NCBI GenBank assembly: GCA_027083715.1
Contig: JALWNR010000180.1
Location: 1 to 6,250, forward strand
Length of the DNA stretch: 6,250 bases
Source of the DNA: Bacteroidales bacterium
GTDB taxonomy: Bacteria > Bacteroidota > Bacteroidia > Bacteroidales > NBLH01
Direction: 5' to 3'
The first letter of the stretch is position 1. Each line of letters opens with the position of its first letter. This document shows positions 1-6,228 of this stretch, piece after piece. Under the pieces are notes generated by a model, which saw only the letters and a list, made by a program, of their open reading frames with translations, searched no databases and was not told where the DNA came from. Position numbers and translations under genes: made by a program.

Positions 1-2
1 AA

Positions 3-410
3 TCAACAGCGAAAAGCTTGTAAACTGCTTAATGAGGGTTTTTGTATATAGGGCAATATAGAGTTGCCTACAAAAATTTGATAATTTAAAAAATTGCTAT
101 TGCTGATTTGATATGTATAAGTTTCGGCATATAACAATTTAAAAGAGAAGTTTGTGTTTATTTCCAATTTATTTTCTTGCAAATAATCGCTATGCAATTG
201 AATATTTTCAGTTTCAGTATGGCAACAATTTGCGTCTTTTTCACAATTTTCGTGTATGGAACTCATTGTCATACACTCGGTATTTTTATTTACATCAGCA
301 AAATAATGTTTTTGAACTTCATTTCCACAATAATTCTTAGACATTGTAATACCCACAGTTGCTGTTAGCATTATAAATGAAAGAATGATATGTCCGATTT
401 TTTGTATCAT
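3..410 (-). CDS. Secreted Cys-rich HYC_CC_PP-type protein (second copy)
   Basis: A 135-residue protein, complete with its TGA stop at the window edge. Residues 1-24 form an export signal with a hydrophobic core (IILSFIMLTATVGI). It is followed by NYC (26-28), the position of the HYC triad that names this Bacteroidota family. Further Cys lie at 46, 56 and the adjacent pair 62-63, the family's CC. The protein ends in Phe-Arg-Cys. The Cys/His content (also H35, H53, H64, H73) suggests metal binding in the periplasm or at the surface, but no biochemical function is established that I know of. It resembles the gene at 5658-6200 in signal, NYC/HYC position, CC motif and the FRC end, so the two are probably paralogs flanking the copper operon. 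It is much less His-rich than that copy. A terminator at 537-574 and a promoter-like box at 435-442 suggest that it is transcribed separately. The family assignment is from motif memory; a copper role is inferred from neighbours. Confidence 0.8.
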   Translation of the reverse strand: MIQKIGHIILSFIMLTATVGITMSKNYCGNEVQKHYFADVNKNTECMTMSSIHENCEKDANCCHTETENIQLHSDYLQENKLEINTNFSFKLLYAETYTYQISNSNFLNYQIFVGNSILPYIQKPSLSSLQAFRC

Positions 411-434
411 TAAATTATGATGAATTTGTTAATA

Positions 435-442
435 CAAAGATA
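435..442 (-). promoter_or_regulatory. Bacteroidota-type -7 promoter element for the gene at 3-410
   Basis: Read on the minus strand this is TATCTTTG, an exact match to the TAnnTTTG element used by the Bacteroidota primary sigma factor. It lies 25 bases upstream of the start codon at 410 and downstream of the terminator at 537-574, as expected for a separate promoter. I see no clear TTG-type -33 element at the usual distance, which lowers confidence. The spacing resembles that of the TAAGTTTG box before the paralog at 5658-6200. Confidence 0.4.
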
Positions 443-536
443 TATTATAAAGTGTTTGTTGATGTTATATAATTTTGGAAAATACTTACATTATTTTGGA
501 AAAAATACCGGTATTTTATTTTTCTTTTGTGAATTG

Positions 537-574
537 AAAAAGAAGCAAGTTTCTTTTTTGGAAACCTGCTTCTT
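537..574 (-). terminator. Intrinsic terminator of the copper/cytochrome operon
   Basis: On the minus strand the arm AAGAAGCAGGTTTC (574-561) pairs with GAAACTTGCTTCTT (553-540) across a 7-base loop. The single non-identity is a G-U wobble in the minus-strand RNA but an A-C mismatch in the plus-strand RNA, so the hairpin favours minus-strand transcription. A run of five T (541-537) overlaps and follows the stem. It sits about 50 bases beyond the stop of the small cytochrome gene at 627, so it should end the operon before the gene at 3-410. The rest of the spacer 411-626 shows only AT-rich sequence apart from the promoter-like box. Confidence 0.8.
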
Positions 575-626
575 AACCTACTTACTAACCAAAATGCTCA
601 TCTTATTATTAACCCTCTTTTATTTG

Positions 627-899
627 CTAATTAGCTGTTTTTAAAAAATCCGTAATTTTTTTAGCTTCTTCATCTGTTAAATTTGCCCTAACTCTCATGT
701 GCATTACTGCAACATCCCACTCCACATCACTAAATGTTTCGGGAGATGGTGTATTATGGCATCTTACACAGTTTTCGCCCCACAATTGGGCTCCGCTTTT
801 GTTCATTGCTACATTGCTGGTTGCACAGTTACTAAAAAAAGTAATTGCCAAAAGAACCAATAAAGCAGCTAAACCATTAACTAAAATTAATTTTTTCAT
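627..899 (-). CDS. Small monohaem c-type cytochrome, probable lipoprotein
   Basis: A 90-residue protein with one c-type haem site, CVRCH (44-48). It starts with a Lys-Lys N-terminus and hydrophobic stretch (about 4-22), then Ser-Asn-Cys with Cys25. This resembles the relaxed lipobox of Bacteroidota, so the mature protein may be lipid-anchored. Met66 or Met68 in the segment VAVMHMRVRANL is the likely distal haem ligand, and the C-terminal helix (DEEAKKITDFLKTA) is typical of small class I cytochromes. At about 65 mature residues it is near the lower limit for the fold. The partner is unknown; a role as electron shuttle in the periplasm or on a membrane face is inferred. It follows the porin gene by 35 bases with no promoter-like element between them, and a terminator follows it, so it is the last gene of the operon. 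Identity as a cytochrome is firm; lipidation is less certain. Confidence 0.85.
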   Translation of the reverse strand: MKKLILVNGLAALLVLLAITFFSNCATSNVAMNKSGAQLWGENCVRCHNTPSPETFSDVEWDVAVMHMRVRANLTDEEAKKITDFLKTAN

Positions 900-934
900 A
901 TCTTATTTACATTAAATGTTATTAAATAAATTAA

Positions 935-2137
935 CTAAAAACCAATAGCCCAATGGAATAAAAAGGCATTACCTATAGGGCTTTCGCCTCCTTCGTCATG
1001 ACCTGCTTCTCCTTGAGTAATTCTATAAGTAAATTTGAAAACTGTTCTCCAATCTAACCAGTAGTTTAATCCTAACTCCCATTGATTAAGTTTAGAATCC
1101 CACATGGACCCTTCGGGAGTGTCTAACTCTGAATATCGTACTGCAAATTCTAAATTTCTAAAAAAATTATTATTTAAAAGAGCCGGTCTTAAAGCACCTT
1201 CTACAAAATATGTAGTACTTGTGTTATTAAAAGTATAGGTAGCACCTGTGTTTAAAGTATCTTCTGTGTCAATATAACTTGCTTGATCTACATTAACACC
1301 ACTATATTGAGCTTTTACACTTAATACACTACTCATAAAGCTTAGACTTTGTACATAGCTTAAATCTATGGCATATAAAAACGCACCTATATCAGAATAT
1401 TCAGTTCCGCGTGAACCCACTTTACCATACATACCTGAAAAACCCAATTCTAGTGAAGAATTTGATAAAGGAAGAAAACCTAAACGACCACCGATCATTT
1501 TATTATTGTTATTGTCAGGAAAGTTATCAAAGTGTAATTGACCTGCTTCTTCGGGTTCATCATCTCCTTCGTTTAAGCGTGGACCATTAATTACATAGGC
1601 TGAATAATTAATTTTTGAATTACCCAGATAAGCTCCTCCGCTTAACTCAACTCCTATATCAGAAGTTGGTAATATTCCTCCATGACCAACACCAAGAGGT
1701 TTGGATGAAAACTTATTTATCCAAGCAGGGTGCATCCTATCTACAAAAATACCAAAAGGTAAAAGCATTTTCCCTAAACGTAATGTAACTGATTTTGTGA
1801 GTAAATAAGAAAAGTTCGCATATTCTAAACCAATGGATAATTGTCTGTCTTCCAGTTCAAACTCTAGTTCACTTTCAAACAACAATCTATCTGATTGTTT
1901 ATATAAAAAAATAGGATTGAATGAACCTCCTTCAAATGTACTTTCATTGTCCGTAATTTCTAGTCCGGCATGAGCATATCCACGGAGTAAAAATTTGCTT
2001 TTACCCGGTTTGGTAATATTTTCCAAGCTATCAACAGTATTTGTCAATTCTTTAACTTGCTGTTTTATATCTTCTTGAGCTGATAATAAACTGTATGAGC
2101 CCCAAAAAATAACAATAATTAAGATTAGTTTTTTCAT
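935..2137 (-). CDS. Outer-membrane beta-barrel porin (porin O/P-like)
   Basis: A 400-residue protein. Residues 1-20 are a signal peptide ending Leu-Leu-Ser-Ala before Gln21, a cleavage site common in Bacteroidota. Residues 22-42 are a short polar, coiled-coil-like segment (QQVKELTNTVDSLEN). Alternating strands then begin at FLLRGYAHAGLEI and continue to a terminal Phe400, the usual barrel-assembly signal. The stretch LRLGKMLLPFGIFVDR (119-134) matches the 'GK...PFG' pattern of phosphate-selective porin O/P-like barrels, and the length suits about 16 strands. Likely extracellular loops are acidic or Asn-rich (189-198, 204-213), and the last loop holds GHDEGGE (379-385), all of which could bind cations. 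No haem motif is present. It lies between two cytochrome c genes, 114 bases after one and 35 before the other, so it probably serves the same process. The substrate (metal ion, anion, or a scaffold for electron transfer) cannot be read from sequence. Confidence 0.8.
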   Translation of the reverse strand: MKKLILIIVIFWGSYSLLSAQEDIKQQVKELTNTVDSLENITKPGKSKFLLRGYAHAGLEITDNESTFEGGSFNPIFLYKQSDRLLFESELEFELEDRQLSIGLEYANFSYLLTKSVTLRLGKMLLPFGIFVDRMHPAWINKFSSKPLGVGHGGILPTSDIGVELSGGAYLGNSKINYSAYVINGPRLNEGDDEPEEAGQLHFDNFPDNNNNKMIGGRLGFLPLSNSSLELGFSGMYGKVGSRGTEYSDIGAFLYAIDLSYVQSLSFMSSVLSVKAQYSGVNVDQASYIDTEDTLNTGATYTFNNTSTTYFVEGALRPALLNNNFFRNLEFAVRYSELDTPEGSMWDSKLNQWELGLNYWLDWRTVFKFTYRITQGEAGHDEGGESPIGNAFLFHWAIGF

Positions 2138-2170
2138 TTGTTTATTTTTTAATATTAATTAATAATTGGT

Positions 2171-2237
2171 AAACTTGCATGAAAACCTTAAAACCCCTAC
2201 CTGTTAATGCTAAGCTCAAAAGGCATCATGCAAGTTT
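2171..2237 (-). repeat. Perfect 12-bp inverted repeat in the cytochrome-porin spacer
   Basis: AAACTTGCATGA at 2171-2182 is the exact reverse complement of TCATGCAAGTTT at 2226-2237, separated by 43 bases. As minus-strand RNA it forms a 12-bp stem. CCTT (2223-2220) and AAGG inside the loop can add a short inner stem. No T-run follows the distal arm, so it is not a standard terminator. It starts 14 bases after the cytochrome stop codon and ends 33 bases before the porin start codon. An mRNA processing or stability element, or an attenuator setting porin against cytochrome expression, is plausible. The remaining bases of the spacer are AT-rich. Confidence 0.6.
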
Positions 2238-2251
2238 TAGTTACAATTTAC

Positions 2252-2680
2252 CTATTTAGCCAGTTGTCTGATATAGTTTACTAATTGCCATCGTTGAGTT
2301 TCAGTAAAAGCTTTTTTATAAGAAGCCATGGGTGCACGTCCTTCTGAAATTTTCCAAAAAATAGCACCATCAGTTTGTGATTGTACTTTGTTTGATGCTA
2401 AATTTGAAGGGCGTGGCTTTAAATTTACCCCAGCCATTCCATCACCTTTTCCTTTATTACCATGGCAAACTGCACACATTTGGTTATATAGCTTTTTCCC
2501 TGCTTTTGCAGCATTTGCATCACCGGCAAGCGGATTTTTAATATTGTCTGCACTTTTGGGTGCTATCCAGTCGCCATCTGATTGTACTTTAGCATAAGGA
2601 CTAATTCGTGCAGCAGTTAATAATCCTGCTCCAATAAATAATGCCGTGATTAGCATAAATTTATTTATTTTCATTTTCAT
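2252..2680 (-). CDS. Exported monohaem class I c-type cytochrome
   Basis: A 142-residue protein. Residues 8-24 are hydrophobic (FMLITALFIGAGLLTAA) and act as a signal peptide or an uncleaved anchor. The segment WIAPKSADNIKNPLAGD (38-54) precedes the haem domain, as in many Bacteroidota cytochromes of this class. The haem site is CAVCH (69-73), followed by the Gly/Lys-rich GNKGKGDG stretch. Met118 in RAPMASYK is the probable distal ligand, and the last helix (TETQRWQLVNYIRQLAK) is typical of class I. The protein would carry one electron at a time in the periplasm; the donor and acceptor are unknown. It follows the copper ATPase by 44 bases with no promoter-like box, so it is probably cotranscribed with it. 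A cytochrome directly behind a Cu(I) exporter suggests a redox step linked to copper, or an electron carrier for a copper enzyme made elsewhere; both are inference. Confidence 0.92.
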   Translation of the reverse strand: MKMKINKFMLITALFIGAGLLTAARISPYAKVQSDGDWIAPKSADNIKNPLAGDANAAKAGKKLYNQMCAVCHGNKGKGDGMAGVNLKPRPSNLASNKVQSQTDGAIFWKISEGRAPMASYKKAFTETQRWQLVNYIRQLAK

Positions 2681-2724
2681 AATTTTTAAAAATTTAAAGT
2701 GATTTATATTAATGTTTAATTATT

Positions 2725-5169
2725 TTATTGATTTTTAAGTCTTAATGCGTTAGCAATTACCGACACTGAACTGAAACTCATGGCAACCGCTGCCAACATT
2801 GGGCTTAGGAAAATTCCAAAAACCGGAAATAATACACCGGCAGCAAGTGGAACTCCCATAATGTTATATATAAAAGCAAAAAACATATTTTGCCTAATAT
2901 TGTGCATCACTTTTTTACTTAAATCACGTGCCCGAACAATCCCGTTTAAATCTCCTTTCACCAGAGTAATTTCGGCACTCTGCATGGCAATATCTGTTCC
3001 TGTTCCCATGGCAATACCTATATTTGCCTGAGCTAAGGCAGGGGCATCATTAATGCCATCACCAGCCATCGCTACAATTCTTCCTTTTTCCTGAAATTCT
3101 TTAACAATACGGTATTTATCCTCGGGCAAACACTCGGCACGGAAACCATCAAGTTGCAATGTATCAGCTACATTCTTTGCTGTTAGTTTGTTATCACCCG
3201 TTAGCATATGAACATGTACACCCATCTTTTGTAATTCTGCAATAGCAAGTGATGAAGTCTCTTTTATTTTATCGGTAACTGTAATAATTCCTTGTAGCTT
3301 TTCTTTTGAAGCTAAAAACATTACAGTATGTCCCATTTGCTGAAATTTCTCCGCAATATCTTTTTGACCGTTTATAAAACCTGCCTCAAAGCGTTTTAGC
3401 AATTTTGCATTTCCAATACCATATAATATGTGGTTTACTTTTGCCTCTGCTCCTTCGCCTGTATGTGATTCAAAGTCCACTGCACTTGATAATGACAGGT
3501 TTTTTTCTTTTGCTCCTTTAACAATTGCCTCTGCCAAAGGATGTTCACTATGCACATTAATTGCAGCTGCAATTTGTAGTATTTCATCTTCGGTCATTTT
3601 TCCGAATGAAATAACAGTACTCAATGAAGGTTTACCTTCGGTAATTGTTCCTGTCTTATCAATAATAAGCGTATCAATTTTACTCATTTCTTCAATTACC
3701 CGTGCTTCTTTTATTAATATACCTGATTGAGCAGCTCTACCCGTACCTACCATTACAGAAATGGGTGTTGCTAATCCTAAAGCACAAGGGCATGCAATAA
3801 TTAAAACAGAAATGGCATTGACAAAAGCATAGACGTATGCCGGTTGTGGTCCCCAAATTGCCCAAATAAAAAATGTAATTATTGAAACACCAATAACTAT
3901 TGGAACAAAATATTCCGATACTTTATCCGCCAGTTTTTGTATTGGTGCTTTTGAACGGCTAGCTTCGTTAACCATGCTAATTATTTGCGAGAGCAAAGTA
4001 TCCGAACCAACTTTTTCAGCAGTCATTTCAAAACTGGATTTACCATTTATGGTGCCTCCTAATACCTTATCTCCAACAGTCTTTTCAACCGGAACCGGTT
4101 CGCCGGTAATCATGCTTTCATCAATTGTTGCTTTTCCTGAAACAATACTTCCATCAACCGGAATTTTACCTCCCGGTTTTACTCTAAGTCTGTCTCCTGT
4201 CTGAACATGTTCTAAAGGTACAATTGTTTCTTCACCATCTTTTAGAACATAAGCAGTAGGCGGGCTTAGATTAAGTAATGATTTTATTGCTGAATTTGTT
4301 TTGCTGTGTGCTTTTAATTCAAGTACTTGTCCGATTATTACCAGTGTTAGTATAACTGTGGCTGCTTCGAAATATACCAATACATTTCCATGAGCATCTT
4401 TAAACTGATCAGGAAAGATTCCCGGAAATAGTAAACCAAAAACACTAAAGCCAAAAGCAGCTCCTACGCCAAGCGATATTAATGTCCACATGTTGAAAGA
4501 GCGCCTTCTGATAGAGCTGATTCCTCTTTTAAAGAATGTTCCGCCTGCATAAAAAATTACCGGAATACTCATAAATAGTTGTAACCAGTTCCAGGCTCTT
4601 ACCGGCATGATGGCATCTAAATGGACACCTTTAACCATATCCAGCATGGCAATAAGAAATATGGGCAATGTAAATATTGCAGCAATCCAAAAACGCTTTA
4701 ACATTGCTTTGTACTCCATTTCCTCAGGGCTATCATCCGAAGGTGTTACAGGAACTAAGGTCATTCCACATTTAGGACAATCTCCCGGCGCAGGTAAGTT
4801 TATTTCTGGATGCATAGAACAAGTGTACATAGTCTCACTATTTTTTATGATTCCTTGTGTTTTTAAATGCATTCCACACACCGGGCAATCTCCCGGTTCA
4901 CTATATGTTTTATCGCCTTCGCAGAGCATAGGACAGAAATATTTAATTTCTGTATTTTTTTGATCTGTTATGGTAGCGTGCTTATGTACATTTTTATGTA
5001 CGTGCAATTGCTCTGCATGTTCGCTGTTTGAAACCAATTTCATATTACAAACCGGACAATTTCCGGGAGCTTCATATGTTTTATCTCCTTCGCAATGCAT
5101 CGGACAATAATACAATTGTTTGGTTTCAGTATTTATTTTATCTGAATTCATGATTCTATATTTTTGCAT
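2725..5169 (-). CDS. copA: Copper-exporting P1B-1-type ATPase with three N-terminal metal-binding modules
   Basis: An 814-residue inner-membrane pump that would use ATP to move Cu(I) (possibly Ag(I)) out of the cytoplasm. Three heavy-metal-binding modules precede the membrane part: Cys22/26/38/41, Cys79/83/95/98, and Cys117 with Cys131/134. A His-rich linker (H51, 56, 58, 62, 64) lies between the first two. No classical HMA domain is present. Membrane segments fall near 159-178, 192-210, 228-250, 263-286, 420-440, 449-475, 757-780 and 788-807. Key motifs are TGEP (355-358), CPC (460-462), phosphorylation site DKTGT (504-508), nucleotide-binding HP (543-544), TGDN (657-660) and GDGINDAP (703-710). 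Copper-type residues follow: Tyr768-Asn769 in segment 7 and MSFSS (797-801) in segment 8. The catalytic core appears intact. The start at 5169 overlaps the upstream gene by 14 bases. Met7 (5151), four bases past that gene's TAG, is at least as likely and loses no domain. Expression is probably translationally coupled to the HMA-like gene. Confidence 0.96.
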   Translation of the reverse strand: MQKYRIMNSDKINTETKQLYYCPMHCEGDKTYEAPGNCPVCNMKLVSNSEHAEQLHVHKNVHKHATITDQKNTEIKYFCPMLCEGDKTYSEPGDCPVCGMHLKTQGIIKNSETMYTCSMHPEINLPAPGDCPKCGMTLVPVTPSDDSPEEMEYKAMLKRFWIAAIFTLPIFLIAMLDMVKGVHLDAIMPVRAWNWLQLFMSIPVIFYAGGTFFKRGISSIRRRSFNMWTLISLGVGAAFGFSVFGLLFPGIFPDQFKDAHGNVLVYFEAATVILTLVIIGQVLELKAHSKTNSAIKSLLNLSPPTAYVLKDGEETIVPLEHVQTGDRLRVKPGGKIPVDGSIVSGKATIDESMITGEPVPVEKTVGDKVLGGTINGKSSFEMTAEKVGSDTLLSQIISMVNEASRSKAPIQKLADKVSEYFVPIVIGVSIITFFIWAIWGPQPAYVYAFVNAISVLIIACPCALGLATPISVMVGTGRAAQSGILIKEARVIEEMSKIDTLIIDKTGTITEGKPSLSTVISFGKMTEDEILQIAAAINVHSEHPLAEAIVKGAKEKNLSLSSAVDFESHTGEGAEAKVNHILYGIGNAKLLKRFEAGFINGQKDIAEKFQQMGHTVMFLASKEKLQGIITVTDKIKETSSLAIAELQKMGVHVHMLTGDNKLTAKNVADTLQLDGFRAECLPEDKYRIVKEFQEKGRIVAMAGDGINDAPALAQANIGIAMGTGTDIAMQSAEITLVKGDLNGIVRARDLSKKVMHNIRQNMFFAFIYNIMGVPLAAGVLFPVFGIFLSPMLAAVAMSFSSVSVIANALRLKNQ
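4870..5106 (-). repeat. Duplicated metal-binding module within the ATPase gene
   Basis: Codons 22-43 (5041-5106) and codons 79-100 (4870-4935) align without gaps over 66 bases, with 50 identities by hand count (about 76%). Both encode a CPM-x-CEGDKTY ... PG-x-CPVC-x-M module. The third module (4762-4821) is more diverged: it has CSMHPEI in place of CPMxCEGD and is two codons shorter. The pattern suggests that the first two arose by a later internal duplication, with the His-rich linker between them. Confidence 0.7.
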
Positions 5170-5479
5170 TTAATTTACAGCACTCGAAAGTTCCTGTACC
5201 CAATGTTTCTTTATTTGACTTTGCCAGATTAAGGATAAACTTTTGTAAAAAGTTTGATTTTTTTGTTTTTCGTACTTCATAAGAGTTGAGAAACAAAATT
5301 TCTTTAATCTCTTTTAACGAAATTAAGTAGGAATTGTATTCTATGCGTAGAGTGTTATCTGCAATACTAAAATTCTGAATTCCTTTCATTGAGTTGAACA
5401 ATTTTTTGAAAATTTCATAATCATTTTCATCTAAAAAATCTGTTAACTCTATAGTGTTAATTTTAATATACTCTTCCAT
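5156..5479 (-). CDS. HMA-like small protein without CxxC, with a C-terminal Cys-Cys
   Basis: A 107-residue protein with no signal peptide and no membrane segment, so probably cytoplasmic. Residues 23-70 have the pattern of a ferredoxin-like heavy-metal-associated domain: a helix ([10 protein letters not shown]), then '[21 protein letters not shown]', then a helix and strand ([15 protein letters not shown]). The loop that normally carries CxxC has no Cys. The only two Cys are adjacent, Cys100-Cys101, in a tail [21 protein letters not shown] recall a similar 'NK..FG...LDCC.LN' tail on other Bacteroidota HMA-like proteins. The tail may therefore be the metal-binding part, passing copper to the ATPase or sensing it. 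The ATPase frame starts before this gene's stop codon (14-base overlap) or four bases after it, which indicates tight coupling. The function is inferred from fold pattern and context. Confidence 0.75.
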   Translation of the reverse strand: MEEYIKINTIELTDFLDENDYEIFKKLFNSMKGIQNFSIADNTLRIEYNSYLISLKEIKEILFLNSYEVRKTKKSNFLQKFILNLAKSNKETLGTGTFECCKLNAKI

Positions 5480-5488
5480 TTGTTGATG

Positions 5489-5506
5489 AATTAGTTATAA
5501 CTAATT
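5489..5506 (-). promoter_or_regulatory. Perfect 18-bp palindrome upstream of the copper operon (candidate operator)
   Basis: AATTAGTTATAACTAATT is exactly its own reverse complement. It ends 10 bases before the start codon at 5479, in the spacer from which the operon is probably read. As DNA it could bind a dimeric repressor; as RNA it could form a 7-bp hairpin with a UAUA loop next to the translation start. It does not match the CueR, CsoR or CopY operator patterns that I know. The base composition is AT-rich, but a full-length perfect match and this position make chance less likely. Confidence 0.5.
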
Positions 5507-5536
5507 GTGTTATGGCGAAATAGAAAAAACGGACTG

Positions 5537-5544
5537 CAAAATTC
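5537..5544 (-). promoter_or_regulatory. Weak promoter-like box for the operon starting at 5479
   Basis: On the minus strand this reads GAATTTTG, one mismatch from TAnnTTTG. A transcript starting just downstream would carry the palindrome at 5489-5506 in its leader. No clear TTG element is seen at the expected distance. The alternative is readthrough from the gene at 5658-6200, since I see no convincing terminator in 5480-5657. The spacer otherwise holds an AT-only 8-bp inverted repeat (5610-5617 with 5625-5632). Confidence 0.2.
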
Positions 5545-5657
5545 TTACATTACACTGTTTTCTATTAAAAGCCTTGAAAAAAAGCACATGTGTGGATTAC
5601 ATCAAGTATTATATATTCGAGAAAAATATATAAAGATGTGATTATCGCAAATTTCGA

Positions 5658-6200
5658 TCAACAACGGAAGTTCTGAAGAATACTTGGCGTATTCTTAATT
5701 TTATGGGGAGAATCTGTTATTAGAAGCCTGTTAAATTTAGTATCGGTTTCTTCAAATAAACTATTCAAAGATGTAACAAGTGTTGAATTGAATAATTCAA
5801 GTTCAAAAGTTTTGAATATTTCTTTTGAATCAATTATGATGTAATTTAGAGATAGCTTTACAGTTATTGTTTCGTTACTACAACAATTGTCATCATTACA
5901 GGTTTCGTTATCACAACAATTGTCATCATCATTGCACTCTTGTGTAGTACATAAATCGTTTTGAGAGTGACTGCTAGAATGTGTTTTATCTGCATGTGCA
6001 TGATTATCGGTATGAGTATGAGCTTCGTCATGCTTCATCGCCATATAGTTTTGTGCATGTGCTTTTTGCGAATAAACTTTTTTAGCAGAGTGTTGTACAG
6101 ATAAAGATTGTGCAGAGCAATAATGTTTGGTATAGGTCAGCCCTGTTGTTGAAACAACAAGTAGTATTGATAAAATAATATGACTGACTTTTTTTAACAT
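5658..6200 (-). CDS. Secreted His/Cys-rich HYC_CC_PP-type protein, likely metal-binding
   Basis: A 180-residue protein. Residues 1-24 are an export signal (hydrophobic core IILSILLVVSTTGL), then His26-Tyr27-Cys28, the family triad. A His-rich stretch follows (H48, 57, 61, 63, 67, 69, 74, 78), then a Cys/Asp/Asn cluster (C84, 89, 95-96, 101, 106-107) containing two CC pairs. The C-terminal half is a plain beta-rich stretch ending Phe-Arg-Cys. The His and Cys content fits binding of copper or another soft metal in the periplasm or on the outer membrane; this is inference. It is a probable paralog of the gene at 3-410, which lacks the His-rich insert and has one CC pair. It lies 178 bases upstream of the HMA-like/ATPase genes, in the same orientation. 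It probably has its own promoter (6221-6228), possibly with readthrough into the operon. The start is set by the signal peptide; there is no clear ribosome binding site, as usual in this phylum. Confidence 0.85.
   Translation of the reverse strand: MLKKVSHIILSILLVVSTTGLTYTKHYCSAQSLSVQHSAKKVYSQKAHAQNYMAMKHDEAHTHTDNHAHADKTHSSSHSQNDLCTTQECNDDDNCCDNETCNDDNCCSNETITVKLSLNYIIIDSKEIFKTFELELFNSTLVTSLNSLFEETDTKFNRLLITDSPHKIKNTPSILQNFRC
5869..5937 (-). repeat. 33-bp tandem repeat coding the Cys-rich cluster
   Basis: Two adjacent, nearly identical copies begin at 5869 and 5902 (period 33 bases, 11 codons). Each contains gtttcgtta and acaacaattgtcatcat. They encode CNDDDNCCDNET and CNDDNCCSNET in the protein at 5658-6200; the copies differ by one extra Asp codon and a few substitutions. 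The repeat doubles the CC metal-site candidate and is of a kind that could vary in copy number between strains. Confidence 0.8.
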
Positions 6201-6220
6201 TGATATTAATTACATTATTA

Positions 6221-6228
6221 CAAACTTA
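6221..6228 (-). promoter_or_regulatory. Bacteroidota-type -7 promoter element for the gene at 5658-6200
   Basis: The minus strand reads TAAGTTTG, an exact TAnnTTTG match, 21 bases upstream of the start codon at 6200. The -33 region would fall at or beyond the window edge (about 6247 onward), so it cannot be judged. The bases from 6229 to 6250 show nothing else that I can support. Confidence 0.45.

Noticed and set aside
417..644. Plus-strand open frame of 75 codons, Leu/Phe-rich
   Set aside because: It spans the minus-strand terminator hairpin and AT-rich spacer, has a low-complexity composition and no recognisable motif, and overlaps the end of the small cytochrome gene.
2171..2237. Reading the 12-bp inverted repeat as an intrinsic terminator for the cytochrome gene
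   Set aside because: The loop is 43 bases and the sequence after the distal arm (ACCAATTATT on the minus strand) has no T-run; the true terminator pattern is at 537-574.
2681..2694. 14-bp palindrome AATTTTTAAAAATT before the cytochrome gene
   Set aside because: It consists only of A and T in a very AT-rich spacer, so chance symmetry is likely, and it lacks a promoter-like box.
4607..4963. Plus-strand open frame of 118 codons
   Set aside because: It lies entirely antisense to the ATPase, whose motifs are intact; Cys/Gly/Pro patterns in it are the reverse of the metal-binding modules.
5585..5592. CACATGTG palindrome
   Set aside because: Eight bases are too short to support a regulatory site without a second copy or conservation.
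5610..5632. 8-bp inverted repeat TATATATT/AATATATA in the 5480-5657 spacer
   Set aside because: An A/T-only stem with no following T-run makes a poor terminator, and there is no positional argument for an operator.
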